DNA of 44,019 nt, taken from the NCBI GenBank assembly GCA_021845945.1, contig JAJZRD010000007.1:1-44019 (forward strand), in the 5' to 3' direction. The notes under the pieces are model-generated. The model searched no databases. It saw nothing but the letters and a program-made list of their open reading frames with translations, and was not told the origin of the DNA. This document shows, one piece after another, positions 8,010 to 16,226 of the stretch. Source of the stretch: Chloroflexota bacterium. GTDB taxonomy: Bacteria > Chloroflexota > UBA6077. The position numbers and the translations under genes are program-made. Within the stretch, counting starts at the first letter, position 1. Each line of letters opens with the position of its first letter.

Positions 8010-8306
8010 TCAGTTGGAGCCAACCTCTGGGATCTCGTGGTCCCGGGATTCGATCTCCTCGTGCCTCACCATGGCGCGCGCCTCGTCTCTGGCGTCCAGA
8101 TCCAGGCAATCGCAGAAGGTGGAGTAGACGGCCTTGTCCAGTAGTCGGAGGTCCGAGCCGCCCGTTTCCAGACGCGGCCCGCGCTCCCGCCGAAGGGCCA
8201 CCAGGTGACGCAATCGCGCCAGGAAGAAGCGCTGCAGGTACCGAGGCGCGGGGTCCTCCTGGTCGCTGCGACTGCTGCTATCTTGGGAAGTCACGTTGCC
8301 GTGCAT
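8010..8306 (-). CDS. Hypothetical small protein, 98 residues
   Basis: The ATG at 8306 is preceded by GGAGGG with about 4-nt spacing, a strong ribosome site. The predicted protein is charged, with a helical centre (RYLQRFFLARLRHLVALRRE) and a C-terminal acidic part (LDLDARDEARAMVRHEEIES). No signal peptide, membrane segment or known motif is visible. It lies between porG and TRAP 1 on the same strand, about 95 bp after the dctM stop, and may end that operon's transcript. Confidence 0.5.
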   Translation of the reverse strand: MHGNVTSQDSSSRSDQEDPAPRYLQRFFLARLRHLVALRRERGPRLETGGSDLRLLDKAVYSTFCDCLDLDARDEARAMVRHEEIESRDHEIPEVGSN

Positions 8307-8400
8307 GGTACCCTCCGGCCGGCCGGCGCCAGCATTTCACGCTGGAATGCTACCATCGGGCCGAAGTTTTGTCAATTATAGTCGTAGATAGCAGAATAAT

Positions 8401-9681
8401 TCAGTACAGGCCGACCATCTTGGGCAGCACCAGGGTGAACCATGGGACGAAGGCGATCACCAGCAGTGCCGCCACAAGCACCAGCAGGAATGGGATGAAG
8501 GGGCGCACCACCTCCGTCATCTCGACCTTCCCGATCGTGCAGGCCACGAACAGTCCCACCCCAAAGGGAGGGGAGAAGAGGGCTATACCCGCCGCCGCGA
8601 TGGAGAGAATGGCGTAGTGGAGTGGATCCACTCCGAAGCTCTTGGCTATGGGCATCAGGATGGGGATCAGGATGATCAGGGCCGGCATCCCCTCCAGCAC
8701 CGTCCCGAACAGCAGGAAGACCACCAGGGAGATCAACAGGAAGACCCACTGGTCGGAGGACACGGAGCGCATCCATTGTCCCAGCATCTGTGGTACCTGC
8801 TGAGTGGCCAGTATCCAGCTGAATACGGTGGCGGTTCCCACCAGCAGCATCACCACTCCGGTTGTGACCGCCGTGTCCACCAGCATCTTCCTCAGGTGGT
8901 GGGGCTTGATCTCACGGTAGACGAAGACGCCGATGATGAAGCCGTAGGCCACGGCCAGGACGGCGGCCTCCGTGGCCGTCACCACGCCCCCCAGGATGCC
9001 GCCAAAGATGATCACCGGCATCATCAGCGCCAGCAGGGAGTCGGCCAGGGCGGCCCCCCGCTCCCGCCAGGTCATGTGCACCGTATCGGAGATGCCGCCC
9101 CGTCGGGCCTGGACGGCGATCACCCCCAGCAGTCCCAGGGCCATGACGAAACCCGGGATGAAGCCGGCCATGAAGAGGGCGCCGATCGAGAGGTTGGTCA
9201 TCACCCCCAGCACGACCATCAGCAAGCAGGGAGGGATCAGCATTCCCATGGCGGTGGCTCCGCTCACCAGGGCGACCGCGTACGGTTTCTTGTAGCCGGC
9301 TTTCACCATGGGGGGGATCAGGATGGCTCCGATGGCCGAGACGTCGGCTATGGAGGAGCCGGAGATGCCGGAGAAGAAGATCTCGCCGACCACCACCACC
9401 ATCCCGAGGCCGCCCCGGACCCACCCCACGAGGGCCTGGCTCAACCGCACCAGCCGGATGGTGATACCCCCTGTGTCCATGAGGGAGCCTGCGAGGATGA
9501 AGAGCGGGATAGCCAGCCATGCAAAGTTCTGCGATCCGGTGGCGATCCGCTGGGCCACGATCACCAGCGGCACGTTGCCATCTATCGCCAGGGCGGCCAC
9601 CGAGGCCAGCCCCATCGAGAAGGCGATGGGGGAGCCCAGGACCAGCAGCCCGACAAACAGCAGGGCCAGGACGATCAGCAT
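8401..9681 (-). CDS. dctM: TRAP transporter large permease (DctM), system 1
   Basis: 426 residues, hydrophobic throughout with about 12 membrane segments. Family patterns include IPLFILAGSLMDTGGI (about residue 57), FFSGISGSSIADVSAIG and an internal repeat. It is the ion-coupled translocation subunit of a tripartite ATP-independent periplasmic transporter, normally moving carboxylates. Its ATG overlaps the dctQ stop by 7 bp, so the two are coupled. It is the third of the set dctP-dctQ-dctM at 11292-8401. Confidence 0.93.
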   Translation of the reverse strand: MLIVLALLFVGLLVLGSPIAFSMGLASVAALAIDGNVPLVIVAQRIATGSQNFAWLAIPLFILAGSLMDTGGITIRLVRLSQALVGWVRGGLGMVVVVGEIFFSGISGSSIADVSAIGAILIPPMVKAGYKKPYAVALVSGATAMGMLIPPCLLMVVLGVMTNLSIGALFMAGFIPGFVMALGLLGVIAVQARRGGISDTVHMTWRERGAALADSLLALMMPVIIFGGILGGVVTATEAAVLAVAYGFIIGVFVYREIKPHHLRKMLVDTAVTTGVVMLLVGTATVFSWILATQQVPQMLGQWMRSVSSDQWVFLLISLVVFLLFGTVLEGMPALIILIPILMPIAKSFGVDPLHYAILSIAAAGIALFSPPFGVGLFVACTIGKVEMTEVVRPFIPFLLVLVAALLVIAFVPWFTLVLPKMVGLY

Positions 9682-10169
9682 TGCGATCCTCCCTCGTTGG
9701 ACCGCCCCTCGCCCCGCAGGCGGGCGACGAACTGTGGGACCAGGTAGAGCAGCATCAGCAGGCCGCTCACGGGCACCGACCCGTAGACGTAGGCCAGCGG
9801 GATGTCGAGGGCGGGCGAGCGGTTCTCCTTGGTCAGCTCCACCAGCTCCCAGCCGTAAACCACCAGGAAGAGCGCCAGGGCTGCCTGGCTGATCAGGGCC
9901 AGATATCGGAGCGCCAGCTTCCAGCGCTCCGGCAGCCCTCCCACGAAGGCCGATATCTCGAAGTGGGCACCCCGCTTCACCCCCAGAGCCGCCCCCAGGA
10001 AGACCACCCAGACGAACAGGAAGCTTGGCAGTTCATCGGCCCACGTGAGCGCCCTGAAGAGAACGTAGCGGTACATCACCGACAGGAGGACGGCCATGGC
10101 GATCACCCCCACGAGGGTTCCGGCCACCGCCTCCACGGCGTTATCCAGGATCGTGCGAGCCACATGCAT
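9675..10169 (-). CDS. dctQ: TRAP transporter small permease (DctQ), system 1
   Basis: 164 residues, four membrane spans, with the family pattern TWADELPSFLFVWVVFLGAA (W-A-[DE]-E then LGAALGVKRGAHF). The frame is open upstream, but the ATG at 10169 is preceded by GGGAG and starts just before the first membrane span. It pairs with DctM. The gap to dctP (10170-10326) carries the CTCAGCAC palindrome. Confidence 0.9.
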   Translation of the reverse strand: MHVARTILDNAVEAVAGTLVGVIAMAVLLSVMYRYVLFRALTWADELPSFLFVWVVFLGAALGVKRGAHFEISAFVGGLPERWKLALRYLALISQAALALFLVVYGWELVELTKENRSPALDIPLAYVYGSVPVSGLLMLLYLVPQFVARLRGEGRSNEGGSQC

Positions 10170-10233
10170 TGACGTCTCCCATCCGGGGAACTCAGAAGTT
10201 GTCCAACGGCAAGCGCGAACGGTAGAGACCGGG

Positions 10234-10298
10234 GCACTGAGTGCTGAGTGCCGGGTTCTCGGCGCACCGCCGCCTATTTGGCACTCAGCACTCAGCAC
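10234..10298. repeat. GTGCTGAGTGCC / GGCACTCAGCAC inverted repeat
   Basis: 19-bp arms (10234-10252 and 10280-10298) with 17 of 19 matches around a 27-nt loop, in the dctP-dctQ gap. The same CTCAGCAC words occur around 7331-7380 at the end of porG. Confidence 0.75.
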
Positions 10299-10326
10299 CC
10301 GACCACTTCCCCTTGCACCGCGTCCG

Positions 10327-11292
10327 TTACTTGGTGTTCTGCACCTCTTTGATCGTGTCCATGCCGCCGACCTTGTCGGCAAACTTGGCGAACAGCGGCT
10401 CCATGGCCTTCCGGAAGGATGCCTGGCCCGCGTCCACCTCATTGATCTCGGCACCCTTGCTCTTCAGGGACTGCTCGGCGGTCTTTTCCAGCTCCATCCA
10501 GTCCTTCCGCTCCTGCTCGGCCGCCGACTTGCCCGCGGCCAGCACGGCCTTCTGGTAATCGGGCGGCAGGCTCTGGAAGAACTTCTCCGAGATGACCAGG
10601 TCGTCCGGGATGATCCACAGGTTGTTCTTGGCGTAGTACTTGGCCACCTCGTAGTGCTTGCTGTCGTTGTAGAAGACGAGGGAGTTCACCGACCCGTCGA
10701 TCACCTTCTGCTGGATAGCGCTGTACACCTCGCCGGGTGCCATGGCCACACCGGAGCCGCCCAGCAGGTTAATGCTCTCCACCAGCACCGGGCTGGACAT
10801 GGTGCGGATCTTGAGGCCCTTCACGTCGTCGGCCGTCTTGATGGGCCGTTTGCTGTTGTAGATAGACCAGGTGCCGGCGTTCATGGTACCGATGACCCGC
10901 AGCCCCTTGGCCGGCAGCTTGTCGTACACCTTGGCCCCTGCCGGTCCGTCTGCAACCTTCAGCATGTGGTCAACGTCCCGGAAGAGGTAGGCGATGTCGA
11001 AGATCCCCAGTCCCGGCAGGACACCGGTCATGAACGAGGTTGGGGTATCCAGGCCCTGCACGGTGTTGGCCTGCATGGCGGTGATCACCTCGTCCAGGCT
11101 GCCCAACTGGTTGTTGGGGAAGATGCTCACCTTGATGGCGCCATTGGTGGCCTTGGCCACCTCGTCAGCGAACTTCACCCAGGCCTTGTGGTGAGGATGG
11201 GTGTCCGGATGGGTATGGCCCACCTTCATCTCAAAGACCTTGGCCGGGGCCGCGGGTCGTTCTCGGACTCCATCACCCCCCTTCCGGGCCAA
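10327..11292 (-). CDS. dctP: TRAP substrate-binding protein (DctP), system 1, without a signal peptide
   Basis: 321 codons from a TTG at 11292. The mature DctP domain is complete: VGHTHPDTHPHHKAWVKFAD, LGSLDEVITAMQ, the ligand-binding Arg in GLKIRTMSSPV, and SKHYEVAKYYAKNN. The region before it (ARKGGDGVRERPAAPAKVFE) has no hydrophobic core and no lipobox, whereas DctP of systems 2 and 3 begin with lipoprotein signals. The residues PAAPAK look like the end of the Ala/Pro linker that normally follows a lipidated Cys. Only 18 bp separate the TTG from the stop of the upstream flavoenzyme, in the same frame. A deletion appears to have removed the export signal, so the protein is probably not exported and the gene may be inactive. 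Confidence 0.85.
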   Translation of the reverse strand: MARKGGDGVRERPAAPAKVFEMKVGHTHPDTHPHHKAWVKFADEVAKATNGAIKVSIFPNNQLGSLDEVITAMQANTVQGLDTPTSFMTGVLPGLGIFDIAYLFRDVDHMLKVADGPAGAKVYDKLPAKGLRVIGTMNAGTWSIYNSKRPIKTADDVKGLKIRTMSSPVLVESINLLGGSGVAMAPGEVYSAIQQKVIDGSVNSLVFYNDSKHYEVAKYYAKNNLWIIPDDLVISEKFFQSLPPDYQKAVLAAGKSAAEQERKDWMELEKTAEQSLKSKGAEINEVDAGQASFRKAMEPLFAKFADKVGGMDTIKEVQNTK

Positions 11293-11310
11293 CTCCGATG
11301 GCCGGCTTCC

Positions 11311-12657
11311 TCACTTGTGCTGACTGTACTTCCGGTAGAGCGGCAGGTAGACAGCGGCGTCTCGGGTGACGCAGCCGGCAACGCCCCTGTCGCGCATCAA
11401 CTGGGTGCACTTGCTGCAGGCCGTGCAGACTTTTCGAACGTCCAGGGAGCCCTTTTCGAGCAGATCCCGGGCGAAGTCGGGGTAGGCGAAAGCTTGCCGC
11501 CCGAGGCCGGCGATCCGGGCCCAGCCGTTACGCACGTTGGCGGCGGCGGCGTAAGGGAAGAACTGCCGCAACCAGGAATAGCCGGTGTTCATCACCACCA
11601 TCTCGGGAACGGCCTGCTGGATCGCACGGGAGGTCCGGAAGAGGCGATCCACCCCCTCCAGGGGATGCTCGTCGGGCTCCGTGGGGGCGCCGACGATGTT
11701 CTGGTCGAACGGCCGGGTGACGTGCGCGTTGTAGTAGGGGTTTCCGGCGGTGGAGTTCAGCAGCCGGACCCCCTTCTGGTGGAGCAGCTTCACCAGCCGG
11801 ATCGGCTCCTCCATATCCTCCTTGCCCGGGGTCTCTCGACTCATTCCCCAGGAGTAGGGGTACTGCATCCCGTCACAGGCCAGGAGGCGAACGGCCAGCA
11901 GCAGGTCTGGGACGGCGGATCTCACCTTCTCCACCACGTTCAGCAGGAACCGGGTGCGGTTCTCGAAGCTGCCGCCGTAACGACCCTGCCGAGTGTGGGC
12001 TGCCAGTAGCTCGGCTACCAGGTAGCCGTGAGTGCTCTTGACGTCCACCCCGTGGAAGCCTGCCTCCTGGGCCAGCTTTGCCGCGACCACGTAGCGGTCC
12101 TCCAAGGCCTCCAGCTGGCCGTCCGTGATGGTTGGGTACTCTTCCGTCAGACCGCCCCTGGGGTCCAGCACAGGGTGGTGGAAAGCGATGACGGGGGCCG
12201 GGTTGTCCACCGGCCGGCTGTAGCGCCCCGAGTGGGTGAGCTGAAGTATCCTTACCGGCTCGCGATCGGGGCCGAACTGCTCTCTGCCGATCTGCTGGAC
12301 CCGCTTCACCAGGGCGGCGAACTCCCCCACGTCCCTCTCGTGGATCCAGAGCTGCCGGGGGTTTGCCCGACCCTCGGGCACCACCGCTGTGGCTTCGAAC
12401 CAGAGCAGCCCGGCTCCTCCGGCGGCAAACCGCTCGTAGCGACGGATGGTGAGCTCGCCCGGCGAACCCTCGGCCGTGCCGTCGCAGCCCTCCATGGGGT
12501 GGATGCCCAGGGCGTTGGGGGTCCGAAGGTCACCGATGGCCACCGGCTGTCTCAGGGGGGAGAGGTCCTCCTCCAGTTGGATGCTCAGCCCCAGGGCCTC
12601 GGTTCTTGCCCGCAGCTCCTCTAGAGACCTGAAGTTGAACTTCTCGTGTCCGGCCAT
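11311..12657 (-). CDS. OYE-family NADH:flavin oxidoreductase with C-terminal Fe-S motif
   Basis: 448 residues. An FMN-binding TIM barrel of the old yellow enzyme/2,4-dienoyl-CoA reductase type: LTHSGRYSRP (about residue 150), VDVKSTHGYLVAELLAAHTR (about 208) and YGGSFENRTRFLLNVVEKV. The end carries CTACSKCTQLMRDRGVAGC (about residues 403-421), a C-x2-C-x2-C-x11-C pattern matching the 4Fe-4S site of FadH/trimethylamine dehydrogenase relatives. The C-terminal FAD/NAD(P) domains of FadH are absent, so electrons must come from a separate partner. Likely reaction: reduction or oxidation of an enone/dienoyl substrate. It lies 12 bp after the Zn-dehydrogenase, within the dehydratase-AroE-TRAP1 operon. 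Confidence 0.88.
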   Translation of the reverse strand: MAGHEKFNFRSLEELRARTEALGLSIQLEEDLSPLRQPVAIGDLRTPNALGIHPMEGCDGTAEGSPGELTIRRYERFAAGGAGLLWFEATAVVPEGRANPRQLWIHERDVGEFAALVKRVQQIGREQFGPDREPVRILQLTHSGRYSRPVDNPAPVIAFHHPVLDPRGGLTEEYPTITDGQLEALEDRYVVAAKLAQEAGFHGVDVKSTHGYLVAELLAAHTRQGRYGGSFENRTRFLLNVVEKVRSAVPDLLLAVRLLACDGMQYPYSWGMSRETPGKEDMEEPIRLVKLLHQKGVRLLNSTAGNPYYNAHVTRPFDQNIVGAPTEPDEHPLEGVDRLFRTSRAIQQAVPEMVVMNTGYSWLRQFFPYAAAANVRNGWARIAGLGRQAFAYPDFARDLLEKGSLDVRKVCTACSKCTQLMRDRGVAGCVTRDAAVYLPLYRKYSQHK

Positions 12658-12669
12658 CCCTGTTTCCCT

Positions 12670-13506
12670 CTACGGTTGGATGATCACCTTGATCGCACCG
12701 GTTTCATGGTCCGCCGCCGTGTGGAAAGCCCTCTCGGCTTCCTTCAGTGAGAAGCGATGGGTGATAATCGGCGAGGGCTCCAGCCTGCCGGCCCCCACCA
12801 GGGCGATGGCCCTATCCCAGATCCCCGGGCTCCCCAGGCTGCCCACTACGCTCAGGTTGCGGGTCACGATCGGGGTGAGATCGAGTTTCGGCACCGGCCT
12901 CTTGAAGAGCCCGATGGCGGCCAGAGTCCCCCCCTTGCGCAGGAAAGAGACCTCCTGTCCGAAGAAGTCGGGATCGCCTGCCGCATCCACCACCACGACG
13001 TGCTCTCCCCCCATCAGACCGGCTCTGGACAGGCCGTACAACGCCACCGTGGTGGGCTCCAGGACGGCGGCTGTTGCGAAGTCCATGGAGTCGGGCAGCC
13101 GGTGGACGCTCTGTGCGGGCACGGTGATGTACTCGGCGCAGCCGCCCGGCAGGTCGCCGATGCCCACCCTCTTCACGGCCTCGCAGGAGCTGTAGCGGCC
13201 GGTGCGGCAGCGCTCGCAGCTGCCGCAGCCCACGTGGGTTTCTCCGCTCACTCGATCGCCGGGGGTGAACCGGTTCGCCCCCACCCCCACGGATACCACC
13301 TCACCGCTCCATTCGTGACCCGGAACGATGGGATAGGAGATCTTCCCACTGCGCAGATAGGGGAGCGTGCCCTCCAGGATCTCCAGGTCGGTGCCGCATA
13401 CCCCCATGGCCTGCACCCGCACCACTACCCAACCCGGGGCGGGCTCCGGGATCGGCCGCTCCTGCGGCTCCATCTTGCCGGGGGCGGTAACCACGACACT
13501 TCGCAT
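12670..13506 (-). CDS. Zn-dependent alcohol/polyol dehydrogenase with a deleted nucleotide-binding segment
   Basis: 278 residues versus about 340-350 for the MDR family. The catalytic domain is intact: GVCGTD (catalytic Cys about 37), PGHEWSGEV, and the structural zinc site CGSCERCRTGRYSSC. The chain then runs GLSRAGLMGGEHVVVVDAAG, directly joining the first strand of the Rossmann fold to the later VDAAGDPDFF segment. About 60 residues are missing in frame, including the GxGxxG dinucleotide loop. The junction is in GTGGTGGTG-rich DNA near 12986-13000, consistent with recombination between short repeats. The C-terminal part is normal. Probably non-functional or unable to bind NAD in the usual way. 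The ATG at 13506 is chosen over the GTG at 13518 because homologs begin near MRxVVV. Confidence 0.85.
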   Translation of the reverse strand: MRSVVVTAPGKMEPQERPIPEPAPGWVVVRVQAMGVCGTDLEILEGTLPYLRSGKISYPIVPGHEWSGEVVSVGVGANRFTPGDRVSGETHVGCGSCERCRTGRYSSCEAVKRVGIGDLPGGCAEYITVPAQSVHRLPDSMDFATAAVLEPTTVALYGLSRAGLMGGEHVVVVDAAGDPDFFGQEVSFLRKGGTLAAIGLFKRPVPKLDLTPIVTRNLSVVGSLGSPGIWDRAIALVGAGRLEPSPIITHRFSLKEAERAFHTAADHETGAIKVIIQP

Positions 13507-13533
13507 GGTTTCTCTCACACCCTTACACCCACG

Positions 13534-13557
13534 CTCCCCCCCGACGAAGAGGGGGAG
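13534..13557. repeat. Short C-rich inverted repeat between aroE-like and dehydrogenase genes
   Basis: CTCCCCC (13534-13540) and GGGGGAG (13551-13557) form a short hairpin. It resembles part of the 16139-16224 element. Confidence 0.4.
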
Positions 13558-13564
13558 GGTATTC

Positions 13565-14416
13565 CTACTTCCAGTTGGCCACGGCCCTTTCCGCGGCCTC
13601 GCGCATCACGTCGGCAGGGGCTTCGCGGCCGGTCCAGAGCTGGAAGGCCAGCGCCCCCTGCATCACCAGCATCGGCAATCCCCCCAGCACCCGGCAGCCC
13701 CGCTCCTCGGCTGCCTTCACGAGGCGAGTCTTAGGAGGATTGTTGATGATGTCGTACACCAGAATGCCGGAGGACAACCAGGTCGGGTCGATGGGCGGCT
13801 CAGCCTCCACGTTGGGCCACATACCTATGGGGGTGGCGTTCACCACCAGCTCTGCAGCAGCCACTGCCTGCGGGAGAGCATCGCGGCTCAGGGCCCGAGC
13901 CCGCACCCGAGGGAAGGAGCTGGCCAGCAATGCTGCCACCTCCTGGGATCTCGCGAGGTCGGCGTCGTAAAGATCGATCTCTCTCGCCCCCTCCATCGCC
14001 AGGTAAACGGCCACGGCCCGACCGGCTCCCCCGCCGCCAATCTGGACGACTCTGAGGCCGGCAGCACCCTGCCCCGTCTCCTGGCGAAGGGCCATCACGC
14101 ACCCAACTCCGTCGGTGTTGTGGCCCATCAGACCCTTCGGGGTGACCTGCACCGTGTTGACAGCCCCGATGATGGCCGCCTCGGGGGAGAGCCGATCCAT
14201 GGAGGCGACGATCTCCAGCTTGTGGGGGATTGTGACGTTCCAGCCCACCCACCCCTCGCCTCGCACTCGGCGCACGGCCTCCGCAACCCTGCCCGGCTCG
14301 ACATCTCGGAGGGTGTACCGCCAGGACATCCCCAGGGCGTTGAAGGCAGCGTCGTGCATGATGGCGGAGAGGTTCTGCTTGACCGGATGCCCAAACAGAC
14401 CTACATATGTAGTCAT
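13565..14416 (-). CDS. AroE-family shikimate/quinate-type dehydrogenase, paralog 1
   Basis: 283 residues, full AroE length. Catalytic Lys66 (NVTIPHK) and Asp102 (HNTDG) are present, and the NADP loop is GGGGAGRA (about residues 124-131). The N-terminal substrate motif reads KQNLSAIMH instead of HSLSPxxHN, so the first shikimate-carboxylate Ser is Asn15; Ser17 is kept and the following Pro is Ala18. The C-terminal motif is GLPMLVMQGALAFQLWTG (usual MLVHQG). It sits between an IlvD/Edd dehydratase (7-bp gap) and a Zn-dehydrogenase with no other aro genes, which points to catabolism of a shikimate- or quinate-like acid, not aromatic biosynthesis. True shikimate dehydrogenase activity is possible but less likely. 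Confidence 0.85.
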   Translation of the reverse strand: MTTYVGLFGHPVKQNLSAIMHDAAFNALGMSWRYTLRDVEPGRVAEAVRRVRGEGWVGWNVTIPHKLEIVASMDRLSPEAAIIGAVNTVQVTPKGLMGHNTDGVGCVMALRQETGQGAAGLRVVQIGGGGAGRAVAVYLAMEGAREIDLYDADLARSQEVAALLASSFPRVRARALSRDALPQAVAAAELVVNATPIGMWPNVEAEPPIDPTWLSSGILVYDIINNPPKTRLVKAAEERGCRVLGGLPMLVMQGALAFQLWTGREAPADVMREAAERAVANWK

Positions 14417-14423
14417 CGTCCAA

Positions 14424-16085
14424 TCAAACCTTCAACATCGCGCCGTCGGAGGCCGATGTGGCCAGGCGGCGGTATATGCCCAGCCAGCCGGGTGCCGGCT
14501 TCTGAGGGTGAACCACGGCGGCCAGGCGGCGAGCGATCTCTCGATCGTCCACTTCCAGGGTGAGAGTTCGGGAGGGGATGTCCAGGGCGATGATGTCGCC
14601 GTCCTGCACCGCCGCAAGCGGTCCTCCCACGTACGCCTCCGGGCTGACGTGGCCCACGGCAGGGCCCTTGGTGGCGCCGGAGAATCGACCGTCCGTGACC
14701 AGGGCCACGCTGTCGTCCAGCTTCTTGCCACACAGGCTGGCCATAAAGGTCTCCAGGTGAGGCATGCCGGGCGAACCGCGGGGGCCCTCGTAGCGGATCA
14801 CCACCACGCTACCGGGTTTGATCGCGTCCTCCAGCAGGGCCCGCCACCCTTCGGCCTCGCTGTTGAACACCATCGCTGGACCCCGGTGGCGCAGCATGTC
14901 GGGCTTCACGGCGGCGTGCTTGACCACGGCACCCTCGGGCGCCAGGTTGCCTCGGAGCACGGCGAGGCCTCCCTCTCGATCCAGTGGGGACTCGAGAGTG
15001 GCGATCACCTCGGGGCGCTTCCGGATTGCGCCGGCGACGTTGTCGGCCAGAGAACGCCCGGTGACGGTGGGCTGGTGTCGGTGCAGCAGGGGAAGCAGTT
15101 CCTTCAGCAGGGCGGGCAGCCCGCCGGCCCCGTCGAGGTCGGCAAGGGTAAAGGGCCCGGATGGGAAGAGCCGGCAGAGGTAGGGGGTCTCCCGACTCAG
15201 CCGATCGAAGTCGTCCAGCGACAGCGAGGCTCCGGCCTCTCGGGCTATGGCGATCAGGTGCATGATGGCATTGGTGGACCCGCCGAAGGCCATTTGGGCA
15301 CGTATCGCGTTCTCGATCCCGTGGGCGTCGATCATCCGGCGGGCCGTCACACCATCCCGCGCCATTGCCACCGCTCGCTCGCCCGCCGCTTTGGACAGTC
15401 GCAGCAGCCTGCCGTCGGTCGCTCCCACCGTGGCGTTCCCCGGAAGCGAGAGTCCCAGGGTTTCGGACAGGGCGCACATGGTGTTGGCGGTGCCCATGAA
15501 GGGGCATGCCCCCACCCCCGGGCAGGCGACGTCCACCAGATGGTCGTAGTCGTCCTGAGTGAGCCGCCCGTCCAGCAGCGATGGGAACTTCTCCTTGGTC
15601 GCAGAGATGGTCACCATCTCACCGTGGAAGTCCCCCGGTGCCATGTAGCCGCCGGTGACGATCACCGCGGGCAGGTCCAGGCGCGCAGCGGCTTGGATCA
15701 TCCCCGGCACCACCTTGTCGCAGCTGCCCAGCATCACCATGCCGTCCACCCAGTTGCCCTCTGCCATGGTTTCGATCTCCGCAGCCAGCAGATCCCTGGA
15801 GGGCAGTGTGTAGCGGTCGCCCGGATGGTTGGAGCACATGCCGTCGCAGATGCCCGTCACCGGCATCTCCAGCGGAAGCCCGCCTGCGGACCAGACGCCG
15901 GCCTTCACGGTCTGCGCAACGGCATTCAGATGGAAGTGACCGGGGTTGGCCTCGTTCCAACTGTTGAAGACGCCGATGATGGGGCGGCCGGTGGCCTCGC
16001 GGTCATATCCCTCCGCTCGGAGGAGGGCCACGCGGTGGGCGATGGACTCCGATCCGATCGCCTGGCTACGCAGGGTGCTGGACAT
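14424..16085 (-). CDS. IlvD/Edd-family dehydratase (dihydroxy-acid/sugar-acid type)
   Basis: 553 residues, family length. Motifs: [13 protein letters not shown] (41-53), [30 protein letters not shown] (Cys122), [12 protein letters not shown] (Cys194) and [20 protein letters not shown] near the C-terminus. These enzymes dehydrate vicinal dihydroxy acids to 2-keto acids with an Fe-S cluster. Of the three usual cluster cysteines (about 49, 122 and 195 in IlvD), the first is Gly49; the other two are kept. That pattern occurs in some sugar-acid dehydratase-like members, so branched-chain amino acid synthesis is unlikely. First gene of the stretch dehydratase-aroE-dehydrogenase-OYE-TRAP1, downstream of another Zn-dehydrogenase and a degenerate operator. 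Confidence 0.88.
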   Translation of the reverse strand: MSSTLRSQAIGSESIAHRVALLRAEGYDREATGRPIIGVFNSWNEANPGHFHLNAVAQTVKAGVWSAGGLPLEMPVTGICDGMCSNHPGDRYTLPSRDLLAAEIETMAEGNWVDGMVMLGSCDKVVPGMIQAAARLDLPAVIVTGGYMAPGDFHGEMVTISATKEKFPSLLDGRLTQDDYDHLVDVACPGVGACPFMGTANTMCALSETLGLSLPGNATVGATDGRLLRLSKAAGERAVAMARDGVTARRMIDAHGIENAIRAQMAFGGSTNAIMHLIAIAREAGASLSLDDFDRLSRETPYLCRLFPSGPFTLADLDGAGGLPALLKELLPLLHRHQPTVTGRSLADNVAGAIRKRPEVIATLESPLDREGGLAVLRGNLAPEGAVVKHAAVKPDMLRHRGPAMVFNSEAEGWRALLEDAIKPGSVVVIRYEGPRGSPGMPHLETFMASLCGKKLDDSVALVTDGRFSGATKGPAVGHVSPEAYVGGPLAAVQDGDIIALDIPSRTLTLEVDDREIARRLAAVVHPQKPAPGWLGIYRRLATSASDGAMLKV

Positions 16086-16115
16086 CTGCTACCTTCCCCA
16101 TATTCTCTTCATTCG

Positions 16116-16138
16116 CCTCAGGATAGCTGTTTCCACGG
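16116..16138 (-). promoter_or_regulatory. Degenerate copy of the LacI-type operator before the dehydratase operon
   Basis: On the minus strand CCGTGGAAACAGCTATCC then TGAGG matches the operator at 31643-31665 (CCATGGAAACCGCTTTCC then TCAGG) at 19 of 23 positions. It lies about 30 bp before the dehydratase ATG. The central CG is changed to AG, so affinity may be low. The repeat at 16139-16224 begins directly upstream, where a promoter would be expected. Confidence 0.5.
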
Positions 16139-16224
16139 ACCCAACCCCCCGGCCCCCTTCCCAACGGGGGAAGGGGGGCTGCTCCCCTCCCTGCGCCGGG
16201 GAGGGGTTGGGGGAGAGGTTGGGC
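16139..16224. repeat. C-rich/G-rich compound hairpin repeat
   Basis: Two nested hairpins (GGCCCCCTTCCC / GGGGGAAGGGGGGC, and CCCCTCCCTGCGCCGGGGAGGGG) bounded by CCCAACCCCC and GGTTGGG. It separates the Zn-dehydrogenase at 16227 from the dehydratase and abuts the degenerate operator. Related to the palindrome at 90-140. Confidence 0.65.
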
Positions 16225-16226
16225 TC

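Noticed and set aside
10096..12009. 637-codon open frame on the plus strand
   Set aside because: It runs antisense to dctP, dctQ and the flavoenzyme, is rich in His, Gly and Val as expected for a GC-biased shadow, and has no motif or ribosome site.
12690..12710. CACCGGTTTCAT, a half match to the operator core
   Set aside because: Inside the coding region of the Zn-dehydrogenase C-terminus, only one half-site fits, and the codons are explained by conserved residues.
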